This document shows positions 8,285 through 19,915 of a stretch of DNA of 32,142 nt, piece by piece; the stretch's first letter is position 1, and every line of letters starts with the position of its first letter. The notes under the pieces were generated by a model. It was given only the letters and a program-made list of their open reading frames with translations. It ran no database searches and had not been told where the DNA came from. The stretch is from NCBI GenBank assembly GCA_011322365.1, contig DRNA01000187.1, forward strand, positions 1-32,142, in the 5' to 3' direction. Made by a program: the position numbers and the translations under genes. This DNA is from Aeromonadales bacterium (GTDB taxonomy: Bacteria; Pseudomonadota; Gammaproteobacteria; Enterobacterales; GCA-002770795).

Positions 8285-9667
8285 ATGTTTCAAACTCGCA
8301 TTTTCCTTAATTCAATCTTTTTTATGGTGCTCTGGAGTTTTTCAGTAACCAGTTTTGCGGTATCGCTACCGGATTTTGCTAAATTGGCTAAAGATAATCG
8401 GGCTGCTGTGGTGAACATTACAGCAGTTCAAAAACAGGGCAGGCAACAGCAGAATATGTTCGATCAATTATTTCGACGTGGGGCGCCGGGTCCGGGAAAT
8501 CAGGACCCTGGTGGAAAGAATTTCACCCCCGCACCCAAGGCGTTAGGTTCGGGTTTTATCATTTCAGATGATGGTTATATTTTAACCAATCGGCATGTTG
8601 TTAATGATGCTGAAAAGGTTACCGTTTTTCTTTCCGATCGAAGAGAGTTTGTTGCCAAAATTATTGGTATGGATGAGGGTACCGATGTTGCTCTGTTAAA
8701 AATTGAAGCTAAAAATTTACCCGTAGTCAAAATTGGAGATTCTGATGCCCTCGAAACCGGAGAATGGGTAATGGCAATGGGTGCACCTTTTGGTTTTGAT
8801 CATACCGTAACCTCCGGTATTGTCAGTGCCAAGAACCGACAGATAGGACGTGAACAATATGTCCCTTTTATTCAAACCGATGTGGCTATTAATCCCGGAA
8901 ATTCTGGTGGTCCTCTGTTAAATATGAAAGGTGAAGTCATCGGCATTAATTCTCAAATCTGGACTCGTAGTGGCGGTTATATGGGCATATCCTTTGCCAT
9001 ACCTATTGAGCTTGCTATTGATATTTCTAATCAACTGAAAGACACCGGGAGTGTTTCCAGAGGATTTCTTGGTGTTACCTATCAGGATGTTGATTTTAAG
9101 CTGGCAAAATCATTTGGCCTGAAAGAAATTTATGGGGCGATTATTCCTGAAGTTTCTAAAGATGGTCCAGCGGATAAATCAGGCATTCTTCCCGGTGATA
9201 TTGTTTTAAAAATAAATGGTAGCAAAATCATGAGAGCGGCAGATTTACCGTTTACAATTGGTAGAACAAGACCGGGCGATAAGGTGTCTTTTGTTATCTT
9301 AAGGGATGGAGATGAAAAAAATATGGAAATTACCGTTGGTGAGCGCCCTGGAGCGCAAACAGCAGAAATTGCAGCATCACAGGGGCTTAGTAACAGAATG
9401 GGTATTAAAGTGCGCAACCTGCCCAATGATCTGCAAAATGCATTGGGAGATAACGGTGTACAGGTTATGCAACTGGAAAAAGGTCCCGCAGCCAATGCAG
9501 GGATTCGGGTAGGTGATATTATTTTGAGCCTGAATCGACATCGTGTCACTAACCTGGCCGATTTTAATAAGGTTGTTAAGGGGTTACCAGCCAATAAAGG
9601 ATTTCCGGTACTGGTCATTCGGCCAGAACTGGGTAAACGATTCTTTGTGGTGAGAATCCCGGAATAA
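8285..9667 (+). CDS. mucD: Do-family periplasmic serine endoprotease (DegP/MucD-like) with two PDZ domains
   Basis: Catalytic GSGFIISDDGYILTNRHVV (His), DEGTDVALLKI (Asp), NPGNSGGPLLN (Ser), followed by PDZ repeats. Confidence 0.93.
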   Translation: MFQTRIFLNSIFFMVLWSFSVTSFAVSLPDFAKLAKDNRAAVVNITAVQKQGRQQQNMFDQLFRRGAPGPGNQDPGGKNFTPAPKALGSGFIISDDGYILTNRHVVNDAEKVTVFLSDRREFVAKIIGMDEGTDVALLKIEAKNLPVVKIGDSDALETGEWVMAMGAPFGFDHTVTSGIVSAKNRQIGREQYVPFIQTDVAINPGNSGGPLLNMKGEVIGINSQIWTRSGGYMGISFAIPIELAIDISNQLKDTGSVSRGFLGVTYQDVDFKLAKSFGLKEIYGAIIPEVSKDGPADKSGILPGDIVLKINGSKIMRAADLPFTIGRTRPGDKVSFVILRDGDEKNMEITVGERPGAQTAEIAASQGLSNRMGIKVRNLPNDLQNALGDNGVQVMQLEKGPAANAGIRVGDIILSLNRHRVTNLADFNKVVKGLPANKGFPVLVIRPELGKRFFVVRIPE

Positions 9668-9703
9668 CTGCAGCCAGGAGACTGTCCGAAAGTCTTAACA
9701 AAT

Positions 9704-9730
9704 CATAATCCTGCATTTTGCAGGATTATG
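9704..9730. terminator. First hairpin of a tandem hairpin region downstream of mucD
   Basis: Perfect 12 bp inverted repeat CATAATCCTGCA-TTT-TGCAGGATTATG. Confidence 0.6.
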
Positions 9731-9733
9731 GGT

Positions 9734-9770
9734 ATAAATAAAGCCACACTATTGTGGCTTTATTTATTTT
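9734..9770 (+). terminator. Rho-independent terminator downstream of mucD
   Basis: Perfect 15 bp stem ATAAATAAAGCCACA-CTAT-TGTGGCTTTATTTAT followed by a short T run. Confidence 0.75.
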
Positions 9771-9899
9771 AACGATTAGAGCCCCCCCAAATAGTGTGTT
9801 AAAATGCGCCCATTCTTGATTTGAGCATTTTATTTTCAATCCACACAGGCAGGATTGACCGTATCACACCTCACACGTTTATCGCTGGATTTTAACTGA

Positions 9900-11702
9900 A
9901 TGTCTTATTTAGATTGTATTCGTAACTTTTCCGTCATTGCCCATATTGATCACGGGAAATCAACGCTTTCTGATCGTTTGATTCAGTATTGTGGAGGACT
10001 AGCTGAACGGGAAATGCAGGCTCAGGTGCTGGATTCTATGGATATAGAACGTGAAAGAGGCATCACTATTAAGGCGCAGAGTGTCACACTGCAATATAAA
10101 GCCAGAGATGGTGAAACCTATACTCTGAATTTTATTGATACACCGGGCCATGTGGATTTTTCCTATGAAGTTTCCCGCTCGTTATCAGCCTGTGAAGGTG
10201 CTTTGCTGGTGGTAGATGCCGCGCAGGGTGTTGAAGCACAGACGGTGGCAAACTGCTATACCGCCATTGAACAGGATCTGGTGGTGGTGCCTGTTTTAAA
10301 TAAAGTGGATTTACCACAGGCTGATCCTGATCGGGTGGCAGAAGAGATTGAAAATGTTATAGGCATTGAAGCCATAGATGCGGTGCAATGTAGTGCTAAA
10401 ACCGGTCTAGGGATTGAAGAATTGCTGGAGCGTATTATTTCTGATATTCCAGCACCGAAGGGTGATCCTGATGCACCGTTGCAGGCATTGATTGTTGATT
10501 CCTGGTTTGATAATTATCTGGGCGTCGTCTCTCTGGTGAGAATCAAAAACGGTACATTGAAAAAGGGTGAAAAAATGAAGGTTATGTCCACAGGAGATAT
10601 TCATGTGGTCGATCAGGTGGGAATTTTCACTCCCAAAAGAGAAAACAGACCTTATCTACGTGCCGGGGACGTGGGTTATATAGTTTCAGGTATTAAAGAT
10701 ATTCATGGCGCACCGGTTGGGGATACTATCACCCATGCTCAACAGGGTACTGACGAGCGGCTACCCGGCTTTGAACAGGTAAAACCGCAGGTTTATGCCG
10801 GTCTTTTTCCGGTATCTTCTGATGATTATGAGAACTTCAGGGATGCCCTTGGTAAATTGAGTTTAAATGATGCTTCGCTATTTTATGAGCCAGAGAGCTC
10901 AACTGCACTGGGCTTTGGCTTCCGTTGCGGTTTCCTCGGTATGCTGCATATGGAGATTATTCAGGAGCGATTAGAAAGAGAATATGATCTGGACTTAATC
11001 ACTACCGCCCCTACGGTAATTTACCAAGTGTTAACCACTAAAAATGAAATCCTGCATATTGATAATCCTTCAAAATTACCAGAACCTAATTATATCGAAG
11101 AAGTCAGAGAACCGATTGTTGAAGCCCATATACTGGTGCCTCAGGAATATGTCGGTTCGGTGATTACACTCTGTGCTGAAAAAAGAGGCGCCCAGATAAA
11201 AATGGACTATCTCGGGAGTCAGGTGGCATTAACTTATGAATTACCCATGAATGAAGTGGTTCTCGACTTCTTTGACCGGTTAAAATCAACCAGTAGAGGC
11301 TATGCATCTCTGGACTATAATTTCAAAAAGTTTGCAGTTGCCGACGTCATTAAAATGGATTTATTGATCAATGGTGATAAAGTTGATGCGCTGGCAACCA
11401 TTGTTCATCGTGAGTTTTCGCAAAATAGAGGTCGTGATCTGGTGGATAAAATGCGAGAATTAATTCCCCGGCAGATGTTTGATGTGGCCATTCAGGCGGC
11501 GATTGGTAATCAGATTATAGCCAGACAGACGGTAAAGGCATTAAGAAAAAATGTCACCGCAAAATGTTATGGTGGTGATGTCTCCCGAAAAAAGAAGTTA
11601 CTGCAAAAGCAGAAAGCGGGTAAAAAAAGAATGAAACAGATTGGGTGCGTTGAAATTCCGCAAGAAGCATTTCTTGCTGTTTTGACGGTTGGAAAAGATT
11701 AA
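9900..11702 (+). CDS. lepA: Elongation factor 4 (LepA)
   Basis: GTPase motifs [36 protein letters not shown]-terminus [27 protein letters not shown]. Confidence 0.98.
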   Translation: MSYLDCIRNFSVIAHIDHGKSTLSDRLIQYCGGLAEREMQAQVLDSMDIERERGITIKAQSVTLQYKARDGETYTLNFIDTPGHVDFSYEVSRSLSACEGALLVVDAAQGVEAQTVANCYTAIEQDLVVVPVLNKVDLPQADPDRVAEEIENVIGIEAIDAVQCSAKTGLGIEELLERIISDIPAPKGDPDAPLQALIVDSWFDNYLGVVSLVRIKNGTLKKGEKMKVMSTGDIHVVDQVGIFTPKRENRPYLRAGDVGYIVSGIKDIHGAPVGDTITHAQQGTDERLPGFEQVKPQVYAGLFPVSSDDYENFRDALGKLSLNDASLFYEPESSTALGFGFRCGFLGMLHMEIIQERLEREYDLDLITTAPTVIYQVLTTKNEILHIDNPSKLPEPNYIEEVREPIVEAHILVPQEYVGSVITLCAEKRGAQIKMDYLGSQVALTYELPMNEVVLDFFDRLKSTSRGYASLDYNFKKFAVADVIKMDLLINGDKVDALATIVHREFSQNRGRDLVDKMRELIPRQMFDVAIQAAIGNQIIARQTVKALRKNVTAKCYGGDVSRKKKLLQKQKAGKKRMKQIGCVEIPQEAFLAVLTVGKD

Positions 11703-11730
11703 CTATTAGATAATAATATTTCAGGAAGTA

Positions 11731-12888
11731 TTGATGAGTTTAACATTTATTTTGAATGCTGCGACGATTATCGCTGGTATTATAGGTTTAGTGGATATCC
11801 TTATCTGGGAACCACGCAGAAGAGTGGCTATATTAAAGTTAACCAAATCAGGTAGTCATGATGAAGAAAAAGCTAGAGAGATAGCAAAGGAACCTGCTTA
11901 CGTTGAAATAGCAAAGTTTTCTTTCCCTTTGTTGCTTATTTTTGTGCTGTTTCGTTCTTTTTCTGATTCGGTTGATTATGGACTGGTACTGATTATTGCC
12001 ACAGCCGTGAGTGGCCTCATCTGGTTGGTTGATAAAATACTCTGGGAAAGAAAAAGAAAACAGGCAGTAACTAACCTCAAAAAAGAACATGAAAAGTTAC
12101 CACAGATTGCTTTTGATGCCGTAGCAAGAGAACCGGTTATCGTAGAATATGCCAAAGCCTTTTTTCCAATAATTTTAATTATTGTTATTTTACGATCTTT
12201 TTTATTTGAGCCTTTTAAGATTCCTTCGGGTTCCATGAAGCCCACATTGGAGATTGGTGATTTTGTGCTGGTGAATAAATTTGCCTACGGTGTGAGGCTA
12301 CCTGTAATCAATACCAAAATACTTGATACCGGCTCACCAAAACGTGGTGATGTTTTTGTTTTCAGATACCCGGGGAATCCCTATGAAGAATTGAGCGATG
12401 ATGAAAAGGTTGATTATATTAAACGTGTTGTTGGCTTGCCGGGTGATACCATATTGTATAGAAATAGACAATTATATATAAAACCAAAATGTACTAAAGA
12501 GATGAAAATATGCCCGAAAGCTACAAAAATTGACACTAAAATGATTGCTAAAAATGGCTACTTTGATCGCAAGGATCAGATGAATCTTGATATTCTGGAA
12601 GAAGATTTGCTAGGCGTTAAACACAAGATATTACACGACAATCATGTTTCAGAATACAACTTTGAACTACAATTTGAATATCGCTGTATGCAGGGTGAAA
12701 AAGAATGGGTGGTCCCCGAAAAACACTATTTTGCCATGGGAGATAACCGTGAGCATAGTGCTGACAGCCGTTTCTGGTGTTTTGTTCCAGAAGAAAATCT
12801 GGTTGGTAAAGCCGTAGCGATCTGGATGAACTGGAACAGCAAGAATAAATATTATATTGATTTTTCTCGTATTGGTGGTATTAAATAG
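11731..12888 (+). CDS. lepB: Signal peptidase I with an extended N-terminus
   Basis: Catalytic Ser motif IPSGSMKPTL, catalytic Lys motif DYIKRVVGLPGD, and MGDNREHSADSRFW. Confidence 0.96.
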   Translation: MMSLTFILNAATIIAGIIGLVDILIWEPRRRVAILKLTKSGSHDEEKAREIAKEPAYVEIAKFSFPLLLIFVLFRSFSDSVDYGLVLIIATAVSGLIWLVDKILWERKRKQAVTNLKKEHEKLPQIAFDAVAREPVIVEYAKAFFPIILIIVILRSFLFEPFKIPSGSMKPTLEIGDFVLVNKFAYGVRLPVINTKILDTGSPKRGDVFVFRYPGNPYEELSDDEKVDYIKRVVGLPGDTILYRNRQLYIKPKCTKEMKICPKATKIDTKMIAKNGYFDRKDQMNLDILEEDLLGVKHKILHDNHVSEYNFELQFEYRCMQGEKEWVVPEKHYFAMGDNREHSADSRFWCFVPEENLVGKAVAIWMNWNSKNKYYIDFSRIGGIK

Positions 12889-12945
12889 CTATCTATCCAT
12901 AATAGGCTAAAATTAGCGATAGATTAGAGATAAACAGGAGTAATT

Positions 12946-13347
12946 ATGCAATCGCAACAACGTAGATTAAATCGTCAACAGGGAATGACTTCCATTGGCT
13001 GGTTGTTTGTTATCGCGCTGATTGGTTTTTTCGCTCTGCTCATCTTAAAACTGGTACCCGTGTTTATGGAACGCTATGAAGTGATCAACGCGGTTGAGGG
13101 TATTGCGAAAGAAGAGGAAGCCTATAAATATAAAAAGCGTGAAATACGTCGAAAATTTAATGCCCGATTAAATCTAGCCACTGCGGTGGATAATGTTTCT
13201 TCAGATAATCTTGATATAACCAAAAATGATGACGGTAGTATTACATTACATGTGAAATATGAAGCAAAAAAACATTTTGCTGGCCCCTTTTATGTAATGG
13301 CCATTTTTGAAACAGAAGCGACGATACCCAGTGGCCCTAGCAATTAA
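12946..13347 (+). CDS. DUF4845 domain-containing protein
   Basis: QQGMTSIGWLFVIALIGFFALLILKLVPVFMERYEV, pilin-like N-terminus typical of the DUF4845 protein between lepB and rnc in gammaproteobacteria. Confidence 0.8.
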   Translation: MQSQQRRLNRQQGMTSIGWLFVIALIGFFALLILKLVPVFMERYEVINAVEGIAKEEEAYKYKKREIRRKFNARLNLATAVDNVSSDNLDITKNDDGSITLHVKYEAKKHFAGPFYVMAIFETEATIPSGPSN

Positions 13348-14020
13348 AAAACTTGAACAGAAACTGGATTATCAGTTTAAAGATAAATCTCTTTTAGAGT
13401 TAGCCTTAAAGCATCGTAGTCTGGGTGCAAAAAATAATGAACGTCTGGAATATCTTGGTGATGCTATTTTAGGTTTTATTGTCGCTGATTTATTATTTAA
13501 AAAATTTCCCAAAGCTTCAGAAGGACAATTAAGTCGATTGAGAGCATTAGTTGTTAAAGGGGTATCCCTTGCAGAAATAGCCCTTGATCTTGATTTGTCT
13601 CAATTTGTCAAATTGGGACCGGGTGAATTAAAAAGTGGCGGTAATCGAAGGGAGTCAATATTGGCCGATACGGTTGAAGCAATACTAGGTGCCATTTATC
13701 TTGATAGCAATGAAGCTACTTTAAGAAAGATTATTTTAAAGCTGTTTCATGAAAAATTATCCGAACTTTCTTTGGAGAAAGCTGAAAAAGATCCCAAAAC
13801 CAGGCTACAGGAACTTTTACAGTCACGACATTTTAATTTGCCAGATTATACGGTTACCGATACTCATGGAAAGGATCATGCCCAGCAATTTCAGGTAAGT
13901 TGCAGGGTAGAATATAAAAAGGGTGAAATTTTTGTGACTACATCAACTGCAACCAGCCGCCGTAAAGCCGAACAACAGGCAGCAGAGAATATGTTAAATA
14001 GGCTAATTAGCCTTCATTAA
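13331..14020 (+). CDS. rnc: Ribonuclease III; GTG at 13331 is the likely start (track ORF begins at 13307)
   Basis: NERLEYLGDAILGFIVADLLF signature and a C-terminal dsRBD; overlaps the DUF4845 stop. Confidence 0.95.
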   Translation: MALAIKKLEQKLDYQFKDKSLLELALKHRSLGAKNNERLEYLGDAILGFIVADLLFKKFPKASEGQLSRLRALVVKGVSLAEIALDLDLSQFVKLGPGELKSGGNRRESILADTVEAILGAIYLDSNEATLRKIILKLFHEKLSELSLEKAEKDPKTRLQELLQSRHFNLPDYTVTDTHGKDHAQQFQVSCRVEYKKGEIFVTTSTATSRRKAEQQAAENMLNRLISLH

Positions 14021-14058
14021 AGGCTTTCATCTGAAATTGTGAAGACAATCTGATTAAA

Positions 14059-14970
14059 ATGATAAAAAAACAAAATAAGCAAAAAAAGTGTGGATTAGTC
14101 GCCATTGTAGGAAGACCCAATGTGGGTAAATCAACTTTATTGAATCATCTGATTGGTGACAAAATTTCCATTACCTCACGTAAGCCACAAACTACCCGCC
14201 ACCGTATTACTGGTATTTTAACTACAAAAGATGCTCAAATTGTTTTTATTGATACACCAGGATTACATAAGCATGAAGCCAGAGCCATAAATCGCCATAT
14301 GAACCGGGCGGCAAGTAGTAGTTTGCTTGATGTGGATGCGATAGTTTTTGTTGTAGATGCCGATATCTGGAATGAAGATGATGAACTGGTGTTATCCAAA
14401 ATTAAAAGTGCTTCAGCACCGGTATTTTTATTTATTAATAAAATAGATAAATTGGCCACTAAGGAAGAGTTGTTACCGCTATTGGAAAAATACTCAACGT
14501 TGATGAACTTTAAAGAAATTATCCCCGGTTCGGCACTAAAATTTAAACAGCTGGATCAACTCAAGAACACGCTTATCACTGTTCTCCCTCAACAGACGTT
14601 TATGTTTCCGGAAGACTATATTACCGATAGAAGTGAACGATTCCTGGCGGCAGAAATCGTCCGGGAAAAGTTAATGCGTTCATTAGGTGACGAACTCCCT
14701 TATTCAACCACCGTAGAAATTGAAAAATTCAAGGTCAATGAGAAACAGATAATTGAAATCTATGCATTAATTCTGATTGAAAGAAAAGGCCAGAAAAAAA
14801 TTGTTATTGGTCAAAAAGGCGCTCATTTAAAGAGAATTGGTTCAGAAGCTCGAGTTGATATGGAAAGATTATTTGGCCAAAAGGTATTTCTTAAACTCTG
14901 GGTAAAGGTTAAAGATGGCTGGGCAGATGATGAACGGGCGTTAAAAAGCCTGGGTTATACAGATTATTAA
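14059..14970 (+). CDS. era: GTPase Era
   Basis: [44 protein letters not shown] motifs and C-terminal KH domain. Confidence 0.97.
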   Translation: MIKKQNKQKKCGLVAIVGRPNVGKSTLLNHLIGDKISITSRKPQTTRHRITGILTTKDAQIVFIDTPGLHKHEARAINRHMNRAASSSLLDVDAIVFVVDADIWNEDDELVLSKIKSASAPVFLFINKIDKLATKEELLPLLEKYSTLMNFKEIIPGSALKFKQLDQLKNTLITVLPQQTFMFPEDYITDRSERFLAAEIVREKLMRSLGDELPYSTTVEIEKFKVNEKQIIEIYALILIERKGQKKIVIGQKGAHLKRIGSEARVDMERLFGQKVFLKLWVKVKDGWADDERALKSLGYTDY

Positions 14971-14991
14971 TCAGGTAAAATCATAAATGGT

Positions 14992-15759
14992 ATGATGATA
15001 CAAAAGGTTGAATTTGAACCGGCAATTATTCTCCATCGAAAGCCATATAAAGAAACCAGTCTATTGGTTGATTTGTTGACGTTGAATTATGGGCGTATAG
15101 CATTAGTTGCCAATGGCGCCAGGAAATCAAGAGATAAAGCCGGTTTACTTCAGCCATTTCAAATGTTATCTGTTAGCTGGAAGTCGCGTTCTGATCTGGG
15201 CACACTAACCCAGGTTGAACTTATGAGTGCCTTAGTTGAGGATGGCGATCTGGGTATGGATTTCCCCTGGGTAAAACGATTACAGGGTTCAAGATTATAT
15301 TGCGGCCTGTATCTTAATGAACTTATCATTAGATGTATTCAAAGAGTTCAGGCGATTGATGGACTTTTTCAACTTTACTGTCATAGCCTCGAGTTATTGC
15401 AAAGTGATATTGAAGAGGCGGTGGTTTTAAGATCGTTTGAATGGCAATTGATTCGCCTGTTAGGCTATGGTGTGTCATTAAACCAGACCAGAAATGGAAT
15501 TGATATTGAACCTGATAAATATTATTACTATCATGTAGGGCATGGTATTGATGAAACTACTTCATCATCTCCACAGGCAGTCTCTGGTGCCGCATTACTG
15601 GAATTTCATTGTGGTCAATGGCATAAAGCTGAATTTGCTAAAGATGCCAGGCAATTGACATGGCAGGCATTGCAGCCTTTTATTGGTGATAAGCCATTCG
15701 CCAGCCGACGTCTTTATCAGGGATTATTACAGCAGCAGAAAAGTATAAAAATTTTTTAA
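14992..15759 (+). CDS. recO: DNA repair protein RecO
   Basis: N-terminal OB-like sequence ([35 protein letters not shown]), located between era and pdxJ. Confidence 0.93.
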   Translation: MMIQKVEFEPAIILHRKPYKETSLLVDLLTLNYGRIALVANGARKSRDKAGLLQPFQMLSVSWKSRSDLGTLTQVELMSALVEDGDLGMDFPWVKRLQGSRLYCGLYLNELIIRCIQRVQAIDGLFQLYCHSLELLQSDIEEAVVLRSFEWQLIRLLGYGVSLNQTRNGIDIEPDKYYYYHVGHGIDETTSSSPQAVSGAALLEFHCGQWHKAEFAKDARQLTWQALQPFIGDKPFASRRLYQGLLQQQKSIKIF

Positions 15760-15787
15760 AGGGTTCTATCACCGGGTATACGAACTT

Positions 15788-16561
15788 TTGATTATCAACG
15801 ACATTATGAGAACCGATATGATTTATCTTGAGAATGAAATTTTATTGGGTGTGAATATTGATCACATTGCCACTTTGCGACAGGCGAGGGGTACGCAATA
15901 TCCTGATCCGGTTCAAGCTGCATTATTAGCCGAACAGGCTGGAGCTGATGGTATTACCGTTCACCTCAGGGAAGACCGTCGTCATATAGTTGATCGGGAT
16001 GTGGAGATATTAAAGCAGGTGATCACTACACGCATGAATCTGGAAATGGCAGTAACAGATGAAATGATTGCTATCGCATTGAAAATTAAACCCACCTATT
16101 GTTGCCTGGTACCTGAAAAAAGAGAAGAAGTGACAACAGAAGGTGGTCTGGATGTATTCGGAAAACAGGAATCAGTAGCTGGGGCAGTAAAAAAATTAAC
16201 AGCTGCAGGCATACAGGTATCATTATTTATCGATGCTGATCCGAGGCAAATAGAAGCTGCTGCCAGATGTAATGCACCAATCATTGAAATACACACGGGA
16301 CATTACGCCGATGCGGAAACTGATTCTAGTCAGTTGCAAGAACTGGAGAAAATCATCCGGGGTGTTGAGCTAGCTGATAGTTTAGGTATACAGGTCAATG
16401 CCGGCCACGGTTTGCATTATCATAATGTAAAGCCAGTTGCCGCCATTAAAAAAATTGTAGAACTGAATATTGGTCACTCAATTATCGCACGGGCAAGTAT
16501 GACAGGCCTTGAGGCGGCGGTTGCTGATATGAAAGCTTTGATGCTGGAGTCAAGGGTTTGA
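15788..16561 (+). CDS. pdxJ: Pyridoxine 5'-phosphate synthase
   Basis: [49 protein letters not shown]. Confidence 0.97.
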   Translation: MIINDIMRTDMIYLENEILLGVNIDHIATLRQARGTQYPDPVQAALLAEQAGADGITVHLREDRRHIVDRDVEILKQVITTRMNLEMAVTDEMIAIALKIKPTYCCLVPEKREEVTTEGGLDVFGKQESVAGAVKKLTAAGIQVSLFIDADPRQIEAAARCNAPIIEIHTGHYADAETDSSQLQELEKIIRGVELADSLGIQVNAGHGLHYHNVKPVAAIKKIVELNIGHSIIARASMTGLEAAVADMKALMLESRV

Positions 16562-16944
16562 GTGTTATTGCAATAGGCACGGATATTGTTTCTGTTTCCA
16601 GAATAAAATCGATATACGAACATTCTGGACAAAAATTTGTTGAACGGATACTAACCGAACATGAAATCAGTCAGATGTCAGATTCGCTTAATGTAAAAAT
16701 TGCTTATCTGAGTAAACGCTGGGCTGCGAAAGAGGCAATTTCAAAAGCATTTGGAACAGGTATTGGTGAAAAATTATCCTTCCAAGATCTGGAAATTTCA
16801 CATCTGGAATCGGGGCAGCCATTTGTTATATTGAATGCAAGGGCAAAAAAATTGGCAAAACTAAAGGGTATCAAAAAACTTCATATCAGTATTAGCGATG
16901 AAAAAAAATATGCCGTTGCTTTTGTTGTAGCTTCATCAACCTGA
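16558..16944 (+). CDS. acpS: Holo-[acyl-carrier-protein] synthase
   Basis: [13 protein letters not shown] and [20 protein letters not shown] motifs; 4 bp overlap with pdxJ. Confidence 0.95.
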   Translation: MSVIAIGTDIVSVSRIKSIYEHSGQKFVERILTEHEISQMSDSLNVKIAYLSKRWAAKEAISKAFGTGIGEKLSFQDLEISHLESGQPFVILNARAKKLAKLKGIKKLHISISDEKKYAVAFVVASST

Positions 16945-16987
16945 TACCTTCTGAAACCTGCATAATCATGTGTCATATGTCATGGAT

Positions 16988-19882
16988 TTAGATATCCGTT
17001 GCTTCCTGCATCAACAGGAATTCCTGCTCCACCTTTTCCATAATGGCCAAAATTTCATTAAATAATTCATTTATCTGATCAAATTGATCCTGTTTGAGGT
17101 TGTTTTCAAGATCATATATTCTATCTTTTAGTTCTGGTATCCCGGTATAACATAAAGCGCCATGGAACTTATGCACCTGTTTTGAAAAATCCATATAATT
17201 ATTAGTATGTAATAAATTTTTCAAAGAAATTTTTGTCTGGGAAAAAGACTTGATAACAGAAGACAACATATCCCAGGCAAGTTCCTGCTTATTATTAGAG
17301 AGTTTCAGGCAGTGCTTCCAGGAAATAAAGTTAGCATGTTTTTGACCAGGATGACTCTCATTGGTGTTTTCAGAGACAGACAAAAGTGTCGGGGATTGAG
17401 TCGCTGAAAATGTATTCCGGTTCCATTTATTAAGTATCTTAATGAGATCTTTTTCACTTAGTGGTTTGGACAGGTAATCACTCATTCCCTGTTTAATTAA
17501 CTGCTGTTTTTCACCTTTCATGGCATGAGCAGTTACAGCAATTATTGGTGTGGATTGATTTAAACTATCTTCTCTGATAATTTTGCTACTCTCAATACCA
17601 TCGAGTCTGGGCATTTGAATGTCCATGAAAATCAGGTCAAATGTTTTTTCTTTTGCTAGTTCTACGGCCTGGACCCCATCTATAGCGGTATCTGAACGGA
17701 TGCCCAGATCGAGAAGAATCGCTTGCACTAATTTGAGATTTGATTCGTTATCATCTGCTACCAGTATTTGTAAGTCATTTTGTGGTATTTGAGACTTTTG
17801 TTTACTATTTTCACGTTGTTTTTTATGTCGTCGAGGAAATATTTTCTCCAGGCAGGTTGATAGTGCCTGTCGAATAACCGGTTTAGTCAGAACCTGATTT
17901 GCTCCCTGTTTTTGTAGTGAGTGTATAATTGCATCAGAAGTGGCTGTTGAAAGAGCCAAAATCTTACCTGTAAATTCAGGGTTGTTAACTAACCATTGAT
18001 GGACCTCTTTAATATTTTGATCATCACCACTTGTTGAGACGATTAATAATGGGTTTTGATCAGAGCCCACCTGTAATAAATTAACTTTCATATTTTGTAA
18101 TTGTTGTTTTAATTCATGGGTTGATTCTGAAAGCCGGGTATTAAATCCCCAGTTATTTAAGATATGTTTAAGTGATAGAGCGAGCGTTTTATGGGGTTCG
18201 CAAAGAAAAACATCTCTACCTTTCCAGTTGGATGGAATTTTATATTCTATTTTCGATTCAGAGTATTTGGTCTTCAATGTAAACCAGAAATCGGCTCCCT
18301 GACCATGTTCACTTGAAATTCCTATTTCTCCTCCCATTTTTTTTACAAGTGATTTACTGATGGCCAAACCCAGACCGGTACCACCATATTTTCTCGTGGT
18401 TGAGGTATCTGCCTGACTGAATGATTTAAATAATTTTTTCTGCTGTTCCTTTGTTAAACCTGGACCTGTATCTGAAATAACAAATTTTAACAAGCAACTA
18501 TCGAAGTAACTTTCTTCTAACATCACCCTGACAATAATGCTGCCATATTCCGTGAATTTAATGGCGTTGTTTATTAGATTGGTTAAAATTTGTCTGATTC
18601 TAACGCTATCTCCAACCACTATCTGCGGAACATCTTCATAAACAAAGTTCACTAATTCAAGACTTTTATTCTGAGCGATAGGAGCTAATAAACTTAGTAC
18701 ATCTTCAATAGACTGTCGGATGTCAACCTCGCTTTCCTCAAAACGCATTTTACCGGCTTCAATTTTAGAGAAATCCAGGATACCATCAATTATTGCCAGT
18801 AGACCGGTAGCTGATTTTTCAATGGTATGCAGATAATCAAGCTGTTTTTCTGATAGTTCTGTTTTTAACAATAAATTACAGAAACCAATAACTCCATTCA
18901 TTGGTGTTCTTATTTCATGGCTCACATTGGCAAGAAATTCAGATTTAATTTTGGTGGCTTCCTGAGCCTGTTTACGTGCTAAATCTAGCTCCACATTCTG
19001 AATTTCAATAGTTTCTAGAGTCTGAGTTAAATCTGCTGTTGCCTGATTAACATTATGTTCAAATTTCTCTGTATTTTCTCTTAACAAATTGGCGAGAGAA
19101 ATAATCCCCTCAGCCAGGGCATTTATCTCTGGTGTGGAAGAAATATTGTTTTTTGGATTCAAATCACCCTGTTGAATCTTTTTGATTTTTTTAACTAATT
19201 TAAATATTGGCCCTGTGACAGAACGGGTCATTGCGATTGCGAAAAAAATGCCAAGTAACAAACTACCTGATAAAATGTAAAAAGAATGAATAAGTATCTG
19301 ATAACTTTCCTGTCGGATGAAATCGGTATCTATTTCAGCGGCAAGGTATCCAAAGGTTTCATCTGGCGCGCTATTTTTCTTGGATGTCAATGAATGACTT
19401 TTAACCAGAGGCTGATAAATTTTGAAATTATTATCACTCCAGATGATCTGTTGTTTAGTGGGTAAATTTTTGCCCTTCCACTGGAGAGCTCTGATTTTTA
19501 ATCTATCTGCAGCCTGTGCTGCAGCCTGATTATTTTTATCAAAAACCATCATCGTATTCAGGTGTTTCATGGTGCTTTTAGAAATAGATATCAGGCCCAA
19601 AATGCTATCCCTGTCACCCTTTTGAAGTGCCTCCCCACCGGTGTAGGCAAGGTGTTGTATCATAACGCTAGTACGATTAAGAAGATCAGATTTTTGTTCT
19701 ACTTCGTGAAGGTGGAAAAAGTAGCTGGCCAACGAGATAGCAACAAGCACCGCAGGAAGTGTTGCTGTGAGTAATATCCGCCCGTTGATTCCCAACTTAT
19801 TAAACAATGAAGCTATCCTCTTCAATATGGAGTAGACAAGCATACCGTATTGAAATTTAAAGATAAATCTAAAATCCTCCAC
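16988..19882 (-). CDS. barA: Hybrid sensor histidine kinase, BarA/GacS type (HAMP, HisKA, HATPase, degenerate REC, REC, Hpt)
   Basis: [16 protein letters not shown] (H-box), [18 protein letters not shown] (G-box), REC domain [14 protein letters not shown]...[18 protein letters not shown]-terminal Hpt-like [13 protein letters not shown]. Confidence 0.88.
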   Translation of the reverse strand: MEDFRFIFKFQYGMLVYSILKRIASLFNKLGINGRILLTATLPAVLVAISLASYFFHLHEVEQKSDLLNRTSVMIQHLAYTGGEALQKGDRDSILGLISISKSTMKHLNTMMVFDKNNQAAAQAADRLKIRALQWKGKNLPTKQQIIWSDNNFKIYQPLVKSHSLTSKKNSAPDETFGYLAAEIDTDFIRQESYQILIHSFYILSGSLLLGIFFAIAMTRSVTGPIFKLVKKIKKIQQGDLNPKNNISSTPEINALAEGIISLANLLRENTEKFEHNVNQATADLTQTLETIEIQNVELDLARKQAQEATKIKSEFLANVSHEIRTPMNGVIGFCNLLLKTELSEKQLDYLHTIEKSATGLLAIIDGILDFSKIEAGKMRFEESEVDIRQSIEDVLSLLAPIAQNKSLELVNFVYEDVPQIVVGDSVRIRQILTNLINNAIKFTEYGSIIVRVMLEESYFDSCLLKFVISDTGPGLTKEQQKKLFKSFSQADTSTTRKYGGTGLGLAISKSLVKKMGGEIGISSEHGQGADFWFTLKTKYSESKIEYKIPSNWKGRDVFLCEPHKTLALSLKHILNNWGFNTRLSESTHELKQQLQNMKVNLLQVGSDQNPLLIVSTSGDDQNIKEVHQWLVNNPEFTGKILALSTATSDAIIHSLQKQGANQVLTKPVIRQALSTCLEKIFPRRHKKQRENSKQKSQIPQNDLQILVADDNESNLKLVQAILLDLGIRSDTAIDGVQAVELAKEKTFDLIFMDIQMPRLDGIESSKIIREDSLNQSTPIIAVTAHAMKGEKQQLIKQGMSDYLSKPLSEKDLIKILNKWNRNTFSATQSPTLLSVSENTNESHPGQKHANFISWKHCLKLSNNKQELAWDMLSSVIKSFSQTKISLKNLLHTNNYMDFSKQVHKFHGALCYTGIPELKDRIYDLENNLKQDQFDQINELFNEILAIMEKVEQEFLLMQEATDI

Positions 19883-19915
19883 AAAATCACAAACCTCTCA
19901 GTAAAATAGGTTTTA

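Noticed and set aside
9130-9618. 162 aa - strand ORF inside mucD
   Set aside because: Antisense shadow of a well-supported protease gene; composition looks like a complement frame rather than a protein.
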